A DNA stretch of 64,000 nucleotides from Streptomyces sp. TRM68416. Lineage in GTDB: Bacteria > Actinomycetota > Actinomycetes > Streptomycetales > Streptomycetaceae. Both the position numbers and the translations under genes were made by a program. Shown in pieces: positions 22,286 through 30,759 of the stretch (the stretch's first letter is position 1; each line of letters starts with the position of its first letter). The stretch is from positions 1 to 64,000 of the forward strand of contig NZ_JACVWU010000015.1 in the NCBI RefSeq assembly GCF_014596915.1, given 5' to 3'. The notes below the pieces were generated by a model. It was not told where the DNA came from, made no database searches, and was given only the letters and a program-made list of their open reading frames with translations.

Positions 22286-24129
22286 CGCACGACCGCCTCC
22301 TCCACCAGCAGCCGGCCGGCGGCCGCGATCGACTCGGCGTCGATGCCCGCGCCGTGCAGCTGTTCCTCGGGCGTGGCCGAGCCGGGCATCGTACGGACCG
22401 CGAGCCGCACCAGGCGCGGGACGGGGCGCCCGTCCAGGAACGCGTCGAGGACGGCGTCGCCGAGGCCGCCCTCCTCGTGGTGGTCCTCGACGCTGAGCAG
22501 GCAGCCGGTCTCCTCGGCGGCGCGGCGCAGGGTGAGCCGGTCGACGGGCTTGACCGAGTACAGGTCGATCACCCGTACCGGGATGCCCTCCCGGTCCAGC
22601 GCGTCCGCGGCGGCCAGCGCCTCGTGCACGGTGACGCCGGCGGCGACGACCGTCATCCGGTCCCGGTCGGAGGAGCGCAGCACCTTGCTGCCACCGACGG
22701 GGAACTCCTCGTCGGGGCCGTAGATCACCGGGCTCTTGCCGCGCGAGGTGCGCAGATAGCGGATGCCGTCCAGGCCGGCCATGGTGGCGACGAGCTTGGC
22801 GGTCTGGTTGGCGTCGCACGGGTAGAGCACGGTCGAGCCGTGCACGGCCCGCATCATCGCCAGGTCCTCCAGACCCATCTGCGAGGGCCCGTCCTGTCCG
22901 ATGGCGACACCGGCGTGCGAGCCGACCAGGTTGATGCCCGCGCCACTGACGGAGGCCATGCGCACGAAATCGTGGGCACGGGTGAGGAAGGCCGCGAAGG
23001 TGGAGGCGTACGGCACCCAGCCCCGCGTGGCGAGCCCCACCGCCGTGGCGACCAGCTGCTGCTCGGCGATGTAGCACTCGAAGTAGCGGTCGGGGTGTTC
23101 CTTGGCGAAGAGCTCGGCGCGCGTGGAGTCGCTGACCTCGCCGTCGAGGGCGACGACGTCGCCGCGGCCGGAGCCGAGGGCGGCAAGGGCCTGGCCGTAG
23201 GCGTCCCGGGTCGCCACGTCGTCCTGCTTCTCGAAGCGGGGCAGCTCCGGATGCCCGGCGCGCACGGCGTGCAGCATGCGGGCGGCGGGCGGCTCGTGCA
23301 CGTGGATGCGGGCGTCGCGTCGGCCGCCGAGTTCGGCGATGGCCCCGTCGGCGTCCTTCAGCGGCTTTCCGTGCAGGCCCTCGCGGTCCTGGACGCCCTC
23401 GACACCCTTGCCCTTGAGGGTGCGGGCGAGGATCACGGTGGGCTGTCCGGTGGTGGAGCGGGCCTCGCCGTAGGCACGGTCGATCGCGTCGACGTCGTGC
23501 CCGTCGACCTCGACGGTGTGCCAGCCGAAGGCCTGGAAGCGGCGGGCGTAGGCGTCCAGGTCGTGGCCGTGCCGGGTCGGGCCGCGCTGGCCGAGCCGGT
23601 TGACGTCGACGACGGCGGTCAGGTTGTCCAGGTGCTCGTACGCCGCGTGCTCGGCGGCCTCCCACACCGAGCCCTCGGCCAGTTCGCTGTCGCCGCACAG
23701 CACCCACACCCGGTATCCGCTGCGGTCGAGACGCTTGCCGGCGAGCGCGATGCCGACGCCGACGGGCAGTCCCTGCCCGAGCGAACCGGTGGCGGTCTCG
23801 ACCCACGGCAGCCGGCGTGGCGTCGGATGCCCTTCCAGGGCGCTGCCCAGCTTGCGGAAGGTGAGCAGTTCGGCGTCGTCGACGACACCGGCCGCCTTGA
23901 AGGCGGAGTACAGCAGGGGCGTGGCATGGCCCTTGGACAGGACGAAGCGGTCGTTGCCCGGGTGGGAGGGGCGCTCGAAGTCGTAGCGGAAGTGGTTGGC
24001 GAGGAGTACGGCCATCAGGTCGGCGGCGGACATGGAGGACGTGGGGTGCCCCGACCCCGCGGCGGCGGAGGCGCGCACGCTGTCCACGCGCAACTGCTGT
24101 CCCAGTTCGACGAGTTCACCGGTGTTCAT
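22282..24129 (-). CDS. Transketolase
   Basis: A 615-residue thiamine diphosphate enzyme of the pentose phosphate pathway. The TPP site is seen as GDSELAEGSVWEAAEHA (near 140) with downstream NRLGQRG; the second half contains YIAEQQLVATAVGLATRG and IGQDGPSQMGLEDLAMMR. Shorter than the common bacterial form of 660-700 residues, it resembles the animal-type/short clade. It may be a second paralogue used with the neighbouring enzymes. It is joined to both the NDH-2 gene upstream and ligD downstream by four-base overlaps. Confidence 0.92.
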   Translation of the reverse strand: MNTGELVELGQQLRVDSVRASAAAGSGHPTSSMSAADLMAVLLANHFRYDFERPSHPGNDRFVLSKGHATPLLYSAFKAAGVVDDAELLTFRKLGSALEGHPTPRRLPWVETATGSLGQGLPVGVGIALAGKRLDRSGYRVWVLCGDSELAEGSVWEAAEHAAYEHLDNLTAVVDVNRLGQRGPTRHGHDLDAYARRFQAFGWHTVEVDGHDVDAIDRAYGEARSTTGQPTVILARTLKGKGVEGVQDREGLHGKPLKDADGAIAELGGRRDARIHVHEPPAARMLHAVRAGHPELPRFEKQDDVATRDAYGQALAALGSGRGDVVALDGEVSDSTRAELFAKEHPDRYFECYIAEQQLVATAVGLATRGWVPYASTFAAFLTRAHDFVRMASVSGAGINLVGSHAGVAIGQDGPSQMGLEDLAMMRAVHGSTVLYPCDANQTAKLVATMAGLDGIRYLRTSRGKSPVIYGPDEEFPVGGSKVLRSSDRDRMTVVAAGVTVHEALAAADALDREGIPVRVIDLYSVKPVDRLTLRRAAEETGCLLSVEDHHEEGGLGDAVLDAFLDGRPVPRLVRLAVRTMPGSATPEEQLHGAGIDAESIAAAGRLLVEEAVVR

Positions 24130-25727
24130 GAGTCTCCTTCCGCGGGACGGTCGGGGCGCTTGACAGGGCCCGGCGCTTTCGTGGGCTCGCCGCCGGGCTG
24201 ATTCTTCGCGGGCTCACCACCCGGCTGATTCTTCGCGGGCTCACCACCCGGCTGATTCTTCGCAGGCTCATCGCCCGACTGGTTCTTCGCGGGCTCACCG
24301 CCCGGCTGGTCCTTCGCAGGCTCCGCAGTGGACACGTCGACCGCCCCTTTCTCCGGCTTCTCCGCCTTCTCCGCCTTCTCCGCCTTCTCCGGCTTCTCCG
24401 GCTTCTCCGGCTTCTCCGGTTTCCCCGGCACTCGCGCCAGCTCCGGCGACGCCGTGTCCAGCGGCACCGACCATTCCCGTACGAGACCCAACTGGACGGC
24501 CTGGCGCGGGAGTACGGCGTCCAGGAGCCAGTCGGCGGCGACCCGGACCCGGTTGCCGGGCATCGCCGCGAGGTGGTAGCCGCGGGTGACCGCGCCGGCG
24601 GCGATGCCGGACAGGGGGACGCCGAGCGGGTTGGCGGCGGCCTTGACGCCGCCGAGGTCGACGACGAAGCCCATGTCGCGGTGGCGGTAGGCGCGGCGTT
24701 CGCCGCCGATGCCGAGCGAGGCGGCGACGTTGCGGGCCGCCACCTTGCCCTGTCGCCAGGCGTGTTGGGCGGTCATCGGCGTGTACTGGCCCGGCTTCTC
24801 CAGGTCCGGTACGGCGGCGGCGTCACCGCACGCGAACAGCTCGGGGCGGCCCGGCACCTGGAGGTGCGGGTCGACCAGCAGCCGGCCGCGTTCCATGGGC
24901 AGCCCGAGGGACTCGGCGAGCGGGTCGGGCCGTACGCCGACGCACCACACCAGGGTGCGGGTGTCCACGAACTCGCCGTCGGTGAGCAGGACTCCGTCGG
25001 GCGTGGCCTCCTTCACGGAGGTGCCCATCCGTACGTCGACGCCCCTCTGGCGCAGCACCCGGTCGGCGGTGCGGGAGAGCTTCTCGTCCAGTTCGGGCAG
25101 GACCCGGTCGGCGACGTCGAGCAGCAGCCAGCGCGGCCGCATGCCCGTGCGCAGGGGGTGCTTGCGCACCTGCGCGTCGGTGAACAGCTGTCCCTGCGCG
25201 GCGACCTCGGTACCGGTGTAGCCGGCGCCGACCACCACGAACGTGCAGCGCGCGGCGCACTTCTCCGGGGCGTCGGCGGAGGCCGCCAGCTCCACCTGAC
25301 GGGTCACGTGGTCGCGCAGGTACAGCGCCTCGGGCAGGCCGCGGAAGCCGTGGGCGTGCTCGGCGACACCGGGGATGGGCAGCAGCTTGTTGACGCTGCC
25401 CGCGGCGAGCACCAGCCGGTCGTAGCCGAGCGTGCCGCTCTCCCCCTCCGGGCCGGTGTAGTGCACGGTGTGCCCGTCGAGGTCGATGGCGTCCGCCTCG
25501 CCGAGCACCAGCCGTACGCGGGGCAGGGTGCCGGAGAGCGAGACGGTCACCCGGCGGGGTTCCAGGATGCCGGCCGCGACCTGGGGCAGCAGGGGCAGGT
25601 ACAGGAAGTAGTCGGTGGGGTTCAGCAGGGTGATGTCGGCCCGGTGGCGGGTCAGCCGGGACAGGGTGCGGGCGGTTTGGTATCCGGCGAATCCAGCACC
25701 GACGATCACGATGCGGGGTCGGCTCAC
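24126..25727 (-). CDS. Type II NADH dehydrogenase-like oxidoreductase with repeat tail
   Basis: A 533-residue flavoprotein. FAD motif IVGAGFAGYQ (6-15), NAD motif VVVGAGYTGTEVAAQG near 167, and the ACGDAAAVPD motif near 298 with AQHAWRQGK identify the NDH-2 family, single-subunit quinone reductases at the membrane. The final hundred or so residues are unusual: repeats of EKP/EKA and then five nine-residue PAKNQPGGE units. GTG/ATG choice is not an issue, as the ATG at 25727 begins directly with the FAD fold. It is the first gene of the NDH-2, transketolase and LigD operon. Confidence 0.9.
   Translation of the reverse strand: MSRPRIVIVGAGFAGYQTARTLSRLTRHRADITLLNPTDYFLYLPLLPQVAAGILEPRRVTVSLSGTLPRVRLVLGEADAIDLDGHTVHYTGPEGESGTLGYDRLVLAAGSVNKLLPIPGVAEHAHGFRGLPEALYLRDHVTRQVELAASADAPEKCAARCTFVVVGAGYTGTEVAAQGQLFTDAQVRKHPLRTGMRPRWLLLDVADRVLPELDEKLSRTADRVLRQRGVDVRMGTSVKEATPDGVLLTDGEFVDTRTLVWCVGVRPDPLAESLGLPMERGRLLVDPHLQVPGRPELFACGDAAAVPDLEKPGQYTPMTAQHAWRQGKVAARNVAASLGIGGERRAYRHRDMGFVVDLGGVKAAANPLGVPLSGIAAGAVTRGYHLAAMPGNRVRVAADWLLDAVLPRQAVQLGLVREWSVPLDTASPELARVPGKPEKPEKPEKPEKAEKAEKAEKPEKGAVDVSTAEPAKDQPGGEPAKNQSGDEPAKNQPGGEPAKNQPGGEPAKNQPGGEPTKAPGPVKRPDRPAEGDS
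24185..24319. repeat. 27-bp tandem repeat (5 copies) plus 9-bp repeats in the NDH-2 tail
   Basis: Five units start at 24185, 24212, 24239, 24266 and 24293 and encode PAKNQPGGE variants. A second array of 9-bp units (24350-24420, CTCCGGCTT or CTCCGCCTT) encodes EKP/EKA. Both keep the reading frame, so copy number may vary between strains without breaking the protein. Confidence 0.85.
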
Positions 25728-25839
25728 GGTGCGCCTCCGGCGTTGTCGATGGCCCGTTCGCCCACGGGCGCTTCAGTCGCTGTCGCGTACCTCGGGAGCC
25801 TTCCGCGTCCCCCTGGCCAGGGCCCCCAAACGTGATCCG

Positions 25840-25863
25840 GTTTCCGGCCGGGCCGTCGGGTAC
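25840..25863 (+). promoter_or_regulatory. Sigma-B-like promoter before the LLM oxidoreductase
   Basis: GTTT (25840-25843), 14 bases and GGGTAC (25858-25863) end 55 bases before the ATG at 25919. This is a full match to GNNT-N14-16-GGGTAC. The divergent NDH-2 gene starts at 25727; no comparable element is seen on its strand. Confidence 0.55.
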
Positions 25864-25918
25864 TCGGAACCGCGACCGACCCCCATCCAGTTCGGCGAAC
25901 CATGCGGAGGTACACGCC

Positions 25919-26878
25919 ATGCCCGAATACGGCTACTTTCTGTCGTGCGAGGAGTTCGGCCCGGCGGACCTCGTCGAACAGGCGCGGATGGCCGAACAGG
26001 CCGGATTCCGGTCGTTGTGGATCTCCGACCACTACCACCCCTGGAACGACGCCCAGGGACAGAGCCCGTTCGTGTGGTCGGTGATCGGCGCGATCTCCGA
26101 GGCGGTGTCGCTGCCGATCGAGACGGCGGTGACCTGCCCGACCGTGCGGATCCACCCGGCGGTGATCGCGCAGGCCGCGGCCACCGCCTCGGTGATGACC
26201 AACGGCGGCTTCCGTCTCGGCGTGGGCACCGGTGAGGCCCTCAACGAGCACATCCTCGGCCATGTCTGGCCGCCCGCGCACGTACGCCTGGAGATGCTGG
26301 AGGAGTCGATCCAGGTGATGCGCCGGCTGTTCACCGGCGAGGAGGTCAGCCACTACGGCACCCACTACCGGGTGGAGAACGCCCGCCTCTACACCGTTCC
26401 CGACGAGCCCGTCCCCATCGACATCTCCGGTTTCGGCCCGGCGGCGACGGCGCTCGCGGCGCGGGTGGGCGACGGCTACATCACGATGATGCCCGACGAG
26501 GACATGGTGACCCAGTTCCGCAAGGGCGGCGGGGGCGCCAAGCCGGTCAGCGGCGGCACCAAGGTCTGCTACGGCACCGACCGCGAGGAGGCCGTGCGCA
26601 CCGTGCACCGGCTGTGGTCCAACCAGTTGCTGCCGGGCGAGATGGGCCAGATCCTGCCCTCGCCCAGGCACTTCGAGCAGTTGGAGTCGCTGGTCACCGA
26701 GGAGATGGTGCGCGAGAAGTCGGTGTGCGGGGACGACGTCGACGAGCACGTGGCGGCGCTGTCCGCGTTCGCCGACGCGGGCTTCGACCGGGTCTACGTC
26801 AATCAGATCGGCCCCGACCAGCGCGGCTTCTTCGACTTCTACCGTACGAAGGTCCTGCCGCAGCTCCAGCAGGGGTGA
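25919..26878 (+). CDS. LLM-class F420-dependent oxidoreductase (G6PDH-like)
   Basis: A 319-residue TIM-barrel flavin/F420 oxidoreductase of the luciferase-like family. EYGYFLSCEEFGPADLVEQARMAEQAGF opens the barrel, SDHYHPWN (about 41-48) is the signature of the F420-dependent glucose-6-phosphate dehydrogenase-related group, and GGFRLGVGTGEALNEHILG is the F420-phosphate region. The substrate is unknown. ATG 25919 follows GGAGG at a good distance. The stop overlaps a possible GTG of the next gene, so the two are co-transcribed. Confidence 0.9.
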   Translation: MPEYGYFLSCEEFGPADLVEQARMAEQAGFRSLWISDHYHPWNDAQGQSPFVWSVIGAISEAVSLPIETAVTCPTVRIHPAVIAQAAATASVMTNGGFRLGVGTGEALNEHILGHVWPPAHVRLEMLEESIQVMRRLFTGEEVSHYGTHYRVENARLYTVPDEPVPIDISGFGPAATALAARVGDGYITMMPDEDMVTQFRKGGGGAKPVSGGTKVCYGTDREEAVRTVHRLWSNQLLPGEMGQILPSPRHFEQLESLVTEEMVREKSVCGDDVDEHVAALSAFADAGFDRVYVNQIGPDQRGFFDFYRTKVLPQLQQG

Positions 26879-26880
26879 CC

Positions 26881-27972
26881 GTGAAACTCGGCCGGCCTGC
26901 CGTCTCGGTGTACACGGTGCCGACGGACGCCCCCGAGGCCGACGGCACCCTGTCCTGGGACAGTACGACGATGGTGATCGCCGAGGTCGCGGCGGGGGAC
27001 GCGACCGGAACGGGCTGGACGTACGGTCCGCCGTCGGTCGGCGGCTTCCTGCGCGAGGAGCTCGCCCAGGTGGTCGAGGGCCGCGACGCGCTGGACATCC
27101 CGGCCGTGCACGAGGCGATGTGCCGGTCCGTGCGGAACGCGGGCCGGCCCGGCGTCGCCGCCTGCGCGGTCTCGGCGGTGGACATCGCGCTGTGGGACCT
27201 GAAGGCCCGGCTGCTCGAACTGCCCATGGCGCGGCTGCTGGGCACGGCCCGCACCACGGTCCCGGTGTACGGCAGCGGGGGCTTCACGACGTACCACGAC
27301 ACGCATCTGGAGGCCCAGTTGGGCGGCTGGGTGCACGGGCAGGGCATCCCGCGCGTCAAGATCAAGATCGGCGAGTCCTGGGGCCGGGCCGTCGCCCGGG
27401 ACCTGGCCCGGGTCCGTACGGCGCGCCAGGTCATCGGCTCCGGGGCGGAGTTGTACGTCGACGCGAACGGCGCCTACACGCGCAAGCAGGCGGTACGGGT
27501 GGGTCGTGCCCTCGACGGAGAGGGTGTCGGCTGGTTCGAGGAGCCGGTCTCCTCGGACGACCTGACGGGTCTGCGGCTGGTCCGGGACACGGTGGCGTGC
27601 GAGGTGACGGCGGGCGAGTACGGCTATGACCTTCCCTACTTCGCCCGCATGGTCGCGGCCGGGGCCGTCGACTGTCTGCAGATCGACGCGACCCGGTGCG
27701 GCGGTCTGACCGAGTTCCTCCGCGCCGCGGCCCTCGCCCAGGCCCACGGCCTGGAGGTCTCCGCCCACTGCGCCCCGCACGCCCACGCGGCGGTGGCCGC
27801 CGCGGTTCCCAACCTGCGGCACATCGAGTGGTTCCACGACCACGTCCGCATCGAGGACATGTTCTTCGACGGCGCCCTGGACCCCACGGGAGGCGTCGTG
27901 CGCCCCCTCGGCGGGCTGGGGCACGGGCTGGCGCTACGGGCCGAGGAGGTGCGGGAGTACCGGGTGGCGTGA
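26881..27972 (+). CDS. Enolase-superfamily protein (mandelate racemase/muconate lactonizing type)
   Basis: A 363-residue acid sugar dehydratase- or racemase-like enzyme. Catalytic features: KIKIG (Lys-x-Lys near 160), metal ligands in DANGAYT, EEPVSSDD and GEYGYD, and a final CAPHAHA His. The pattern with KxK and a C-terminal His is that of the mandelate racemase subgroup, so abstraction of an alpha proton from a sugar acid is likely. GTG 26881 is chosen; an in-frame GTG at 26875 overlaps the previous stop and is nearly as good. Its 3' end runs straight into a 25-bp tandem repeat. Confidence 0.85.
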   Translation: MKLGRPAVSVYTVPTDAPEADGTLSWDSTTMVIAEVAAGDATGTGWTYGPPSVGGFLREELAQVVEGRDALDIPAVHEAMCRSVRNAGRPGVAACAVSAVDIALWDLKARLLELPMARLLGTARTTVPVYGSGGFTTYHDTHLEAQLGGWVHGQGIPRVKIKIGESWGRAVARDLARVRTARQVIGSGAELYVDANGAYTRKQAVRVGRALDGEGVGWFEEPVSSDDLTGLRLVRDTVACEVTAGEYGYDLPYFARMVAAGAVDCLQIDATRCGGLTEFLRAAALAQAHGLEVSAHCAPHAHAAVAAAVPNLRHIEWFHDHVRIEDMFFDGALDPTGGVVRPLGGLGHGLALRAEEVREYRVA

Positions 27973-27975
27973 GGG

Positions 27976-28075
27976 TCCGGGTCCGCCGCGGCCCGGGGGG
28001 TCCGGGTCCGCCGCGGCCCGGGGGGTCCGGATCCGCCGCGGCCCGGGGGGTCCGGATCCGCCGCGGCCCGGGGGG
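27976..28075. repeat. Four perfect-phase 25-bp GC-rich tandem repeats
   Basis: Units start at 27976, 28001, 28026 and 28051; copies 1-2 and 3-4 are identical pairs that differ by one base (GGGTCC or GGATCC). Two degenerate copies follow up to about 28107. Every unit holds CCGCCGCGGCCCGGGGGG. The array separates the convergent enolase-family and SDR genes. It may end transcription or be a slippage-prone satellite. Confidence 0.9.
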
Positions 28076-28107
28076 CGTGAGGGTCCGGGTCCGCCGCGGT
28101 CACGGGT

Positions 28108-29151
28108 TCAGGTCCGCCGCGACACCGCCCGTACCCCTGCGGTCACCGCGAGCCCCAGCCCTCCGGCCACCGCCGCCATGCCCACGCGCCCCCGGTTGCG
28201 GGAGATCCAGTTCTGCGGTCCGGCGCTGACCGCCTCGTCGTCGAAGCGGCCGTGCGCGCCGAAGTCCCGGCCGTGCGGGCCGTCCGCGGGGGTCCACAGG
28301 TTGCCGGGGCCGTGGTGCTCGCCCTCGTCCCGCTGGGCGGCGAACGCGTTCCGTGCGAGGTAGCGGTCCAGGAAGCCGGGCAGGACCGCGTTGACGACCA
28401 GCGTGGCCGCCGTGGAGCCGCCGACCCAGTACTCCCGCCGTCGGCCGTGGCCCGCCGCGTGCACGATCGCCCGCGCCGCCACCTCCGGCTGGTAGACCGG
28501 CGCGACCGGCCTGGCCCGCCCCGGCATGCGACTCAACACCCATTCGAACTGAGGGGTGTTGACGGCGGGCAGCTGCACCATCGTGGTACGGACCCCGCTG
28601 CCCGTGTGCAGCAGCTCGCACCGCAGCGACTCGTGGAAGCCCTGGATGGCGTGCTTGGCCCCGCAGTAGGCGGACTGGAGCGGCACGCCCCGGTAGGCGA
28701 GTGCGGAACCGACCTGGACGACGGTGCCCCGGTCGCGCGGCAGCATGTGGCGCAGCGCGGCCCGGGTGCCGAACACATAGCCCAGGTAGGTCACTTCGGT
28801 CACCCGTCGGAACTCGTCCGGGGTGATCTCGGTGAACGGTGCGAAGATCCCGGCGAAGGCGTTGTTGACCCAGACGTCGATCCGGCCGAACGTGTCGACG
28901 ACCTTCTGCGCCGCGTCCTCCACGGCCTTGGGGTCGGCCATGTCGACGCAGACGACCAGGGCCTCACCGCCGGCCCGCTGCACCTCGTCCGCCGCCGCGG
29001 CCAGTCCCTCGCGCCCGCGGGCCAGTAGGGCGACCCGGTCGCCCCGGGCGGCGAAGGCCAGGGCCGTGGCCCGCCCCACGCCGCCGCTGGCCCCGGTGAC
29101 GACGACGGCCCTGCGCCGCCGGGGCAGGGCGTCCTCCCAGTGCCGGCCCAC
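28108..29151 (-). CDS. Short-chain dehydrogenase/reductase
   Basis: A 347-residue classical SDR: cofactor motif TGASGGVG (19-26), NNAF, catalytic Ser in VGSALAYRG and YCGAK with the Tyr-Lys pair near 166-170. The C-terminal 100 residues exceed the usual 250-residue core and end with a hydrophobic GMAAVAGGLGLAVTAGV segment, likely a membrane anchor. The substrate is unknown. It lies six bases after the holin-like gene on the same strand. Confidence 0.88.
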   Translation of the reverse strand: MGRHWEDALPRRRRAVVVTGASGGVGRATALAFAARGDRVALLARGREGLAAAADEVQRAGGEALVVCVDMADPKAVEDAAQKVVDTFGRIDVWVNNAFAGIFAPFTEITPDEFRRVTEVTYLGYVFGTRAALRHMLPRDRGTVVQVGSALAYRGVPLQSAYCGAKHAIQGFHESLRCELLHTGSGVRTTMVQLPAVNTPQFEWVLSRMPGRARPVAPVYQPEVAARAIVHAAGHGRRREYWVGGSTAATLVVNAVLPGFLDRYLARNAFAAQRDEGEHHGPGNLWTPADGPHGRDFGAHGRFDDEAVSAGPQNWISRNRGRVGMAAVAGGLGLAVTAGVRAVSRRT

Positions 29152-29157
29152 CGCGCG

Positions 29158-29652
29158 TCACGCCCGGTGGTGGGGCTGCTCGGGGTCGATGTCGTCGGGT
29201 TTCGGCGGGTCCGCGGCGCCCGGGGTGCCGGGTGCGGTGGGCGGCATCGGCGGGTACGACATGCCGAGGCCGCTCGGCGGCGCGACCGGCGGGGTGCTGC
29301 CGATGGGCTGCCCGGGGGACGCCGCGAGTTCGGCCTCGCGCTCGGACGTGGGCCGGGACGCGGAGGGCCGGGCGGCGCCGCGCAGGACGTAGGCCACGAC
29401 GCCGAGGACCGCGGCGGTGATCAGCGCGGCGGCCCAGTCGGGCAGGGCGAGGGCCAGGGCCAGGCCGAGGGCGAGCGCGAGGGCCGCGCCCGCGTACAGG
29501 GCGACGGTGCCGGACGCGGCGTACAGCATCGCGGTGCGGCGCTGCTTGCGGGTCTGGCGGCGCAGCTCGTCGCGCACGGTCTCGCGCGCCACCTGCGCCA
29601 GTTCGTCGACCAGGTGCTTGTCGAGATGCTCAAGGTGATCCAAGCGTTCCAT
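29158..29652 (-). CDS. Phage holin-family (YqjE-like) membrane protein
   Basis: A 164-residue protein. DELAQVARETVRDELRRQ (about 15-33) is the amphipathic start of the actinobacterial holin-like/DUF1469 family, then two membrane helices (44-65, 68-92) and a proline-rich cytoplasmic tail. Despite the name, these are chromosomal envelope or stress proteins, not phage genes. ATG 29652 is only nine bases from a GGGTAC on its strand. Confidence 0.8.
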   Translation of the reverse strand: MERLDHLEHLDKHLVDELAQVARETVRDELRRQTRKQRRTAMLYAASGTVALYAGAALALALGLALALALPDWAAALITAAVLGVVAYVLRGAARPSASRPTSEREAELAASPGQPIGSTPPVAPPSGLGMSYPPMPPTAPGTPGAADPPKPDDIDPEQPHHRA

Positions 29653-29661
29653 GGCCGCCGG

Positions 29662-29737
29662 GTACCCGTACGCGCGTACGGGTAACGCGGCGGGTGACGG
29701 CCGGATACCGGCGCGTAGCGGCCCGGCCCCCGGGTAC
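29662..29737. promoter_or_regulatory. Divergent sigma-B-like promoters, holin-like and hemerythrin genes
   Basis: Plus strand: GCGT (29713-29716), 15 bases, GGGTAC (29732-29737), 54 bases before the hemerythrin ATG. Minus strand: GCGT (29688-29685), a long 17-base spacer, GGGTAC (29667-29662), almost touching the holin-like ATG. The palindrome CCGTACGCGCGTACGG at 29667-29682 lies in the minus spacer. Confidence 0.5.
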
Positions 29738-29791
29738 CCGGCCCGCTCGCAAGCTTCTGTCCGGGCAAGTGAATCCAGGGAAGAGAAGAGG

Positions 29792-30340
29792 ATGACCGAA
29801 CGAACCGACGTCGTGGAGCTGCTCAAGGGGCAGCACACGCGGATCCGGGAACTGCTCGACGAGGTGGCGGCCACCAAGGGCGACGAGCGCAAGCGCAGCT
29901 TCCATGAGCTCGTCCGGCTCCTCGCGGTGCACGAGACCGCGGAGGAGGAGGTCGTCCATCCCTTCGCCCGCCGGAACATCGACGGCGGCGAGCTGGTCGT
30001 GAAGGACCGTATCGAGGAGGAGGAGAAGGCCAAGCGGGTGCTGTCCGAGCTGGACGACATGGACCCCGACTCGCCGGAGTTCCTCGACAAGTTCGCGGGC
30101 CTGCGCAAGGACGTGCTGGCGCATGCCGAGGCCGAGGAGAAGTACGAGTTCGCGCACTTCAGCCGGGTCGCCGACCGCGGGAAGCTGGAGAACCTGGCTC
30201 GCGCGGTGCAGGCGGCCGAGGCGCTGGCGCCGACCCGCCCGCACCCGGGCACCGACACCGCGTTGAAGAACGTGGCGGTGGGCCCGATGGCCGCGGTCGT
30301 CGACCGCACCCGGGACGCCATACGCAAGGCCATGGGCTGA
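29792..30340 (+). CDS. Hemerythrin HHE-domain protein
   Basis: A 182-residue four-helix protein likely to bind a di-iron centre. Metal ligands occur in QHTRIRELLDE (first His near 15), AVHETAEEEVVHPFAR (His and Glu near 47-58) and AHAEAEEKYEFAHF. Such proteins bind oxygen or scavenge reactive species. The gene has a well-formed sigma-B-like promoter and is followed by a strong terminator, so it is probably monocistronic. ATG 29792 follows AGAGGG-type purine-rich sequence. Confidence 0.88.
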   Translation: MTERTDVVELLKGQHTRIRELLDEVAATKGDERKRSFHELVRLLAVHETAEEEVVHPFARRNIDGGELVVKDRIEEEEKAKRVLSELDDMDPDSPEFLDKFAGLRKDVLAHAEAEEKYEFAHFSRVADRGKLENLARAVQAAEALAPTRPHPGTDTALKNVAVGPMAAVVDRTRDAIRKAMG

Positions 30341-30348
30341 GGTGTGAC

Positions 30349-30387
30349 GAGGGCGGGGAGATCGAGCGAAACGATCTCCCCGCCCTC
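30349..30387 (+). terminator. Strong stem-loop terminator after the hemerythrin gene
   Basis: A 16-bp perfect stem (30349-30364 with 30372-30387) around the loop AGCGAAA, eight bases after the stop and before the VOC gene. Confidence 0.85.
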
Positions 30388-30411
30388 TCTGCCCCTACTA
30401 GGCTCGGACAC

Positions 30412-30759
30412 ATGGAGATTCTGGGAGCCACGCTGCGCGTCTGCGTCGACGACCTGGAAGCCGCCGTCCCGTTCTACGAACGGCTGGCGGGCGGCCCGGC
30501 CCTGCGCTTCGAGCGCGGCGGTGTGCAGGTGGCGGCCGTCGGCTGCTTCCTGCTGATGAGCGGCCCGGAGGCGGAGCTGGAGGTGCTGCGCAAGGTCGCC
30601 GCGACGATCGCCGTCAAGGACGTCGAGGAGACCTGCCGGGTGCTCACCGAGCTGGGCGCGCGGGTGATCGCGGGCCCGGTTCCCACCCCGGCGGGCCGCA
30701 ACCTGATCGCGATGCATCCGGACGGCGCCATCTACGAGTACGTGGACCGTCAGGCCTGA
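30412..30759 (+). CDS. VOC superfamily (glyoxalase-like) protein
   Basis: A 115-residue protein with one VOC fold: beta-alpha-beta-beta-beta units seen in LGATLRVCVDDLEAAVPFYERL and TIAVKDVEETCRVLTELGARVIAGPVPTPAGRNLI, ending with the metal-ligand style YEYVD. Glyoxalase, dioxygenase or antibiotic-binding roles are all possible. Its last ten bases overlap the arginase pseudogene on the other strand. Confidence 0.85.
   Translation: MEILGATLRVCVDDLEAAVPFYERLAGGPALRFERGGVQVAAVGCFLLMSGPEAELEVLRKVAATIAVKDVEETCRVLTELGARVIAGPVPTPAGRNLIAMHPDGAIYEYVDRQA

Noticed and set aside
27976..28107. Tandem repeats taken as a CRISPR array
   Set aside because: Repeats are directly adjacent with no unique spacers and no cas genes; the same holds for the arrays at 21255, 50687 and 52442.
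29158..29652. Holin-like protein taken as a prophage sign
   Set aside because: No phage genes, integrase or att site near; the family is chromosomal in actinobacteria.
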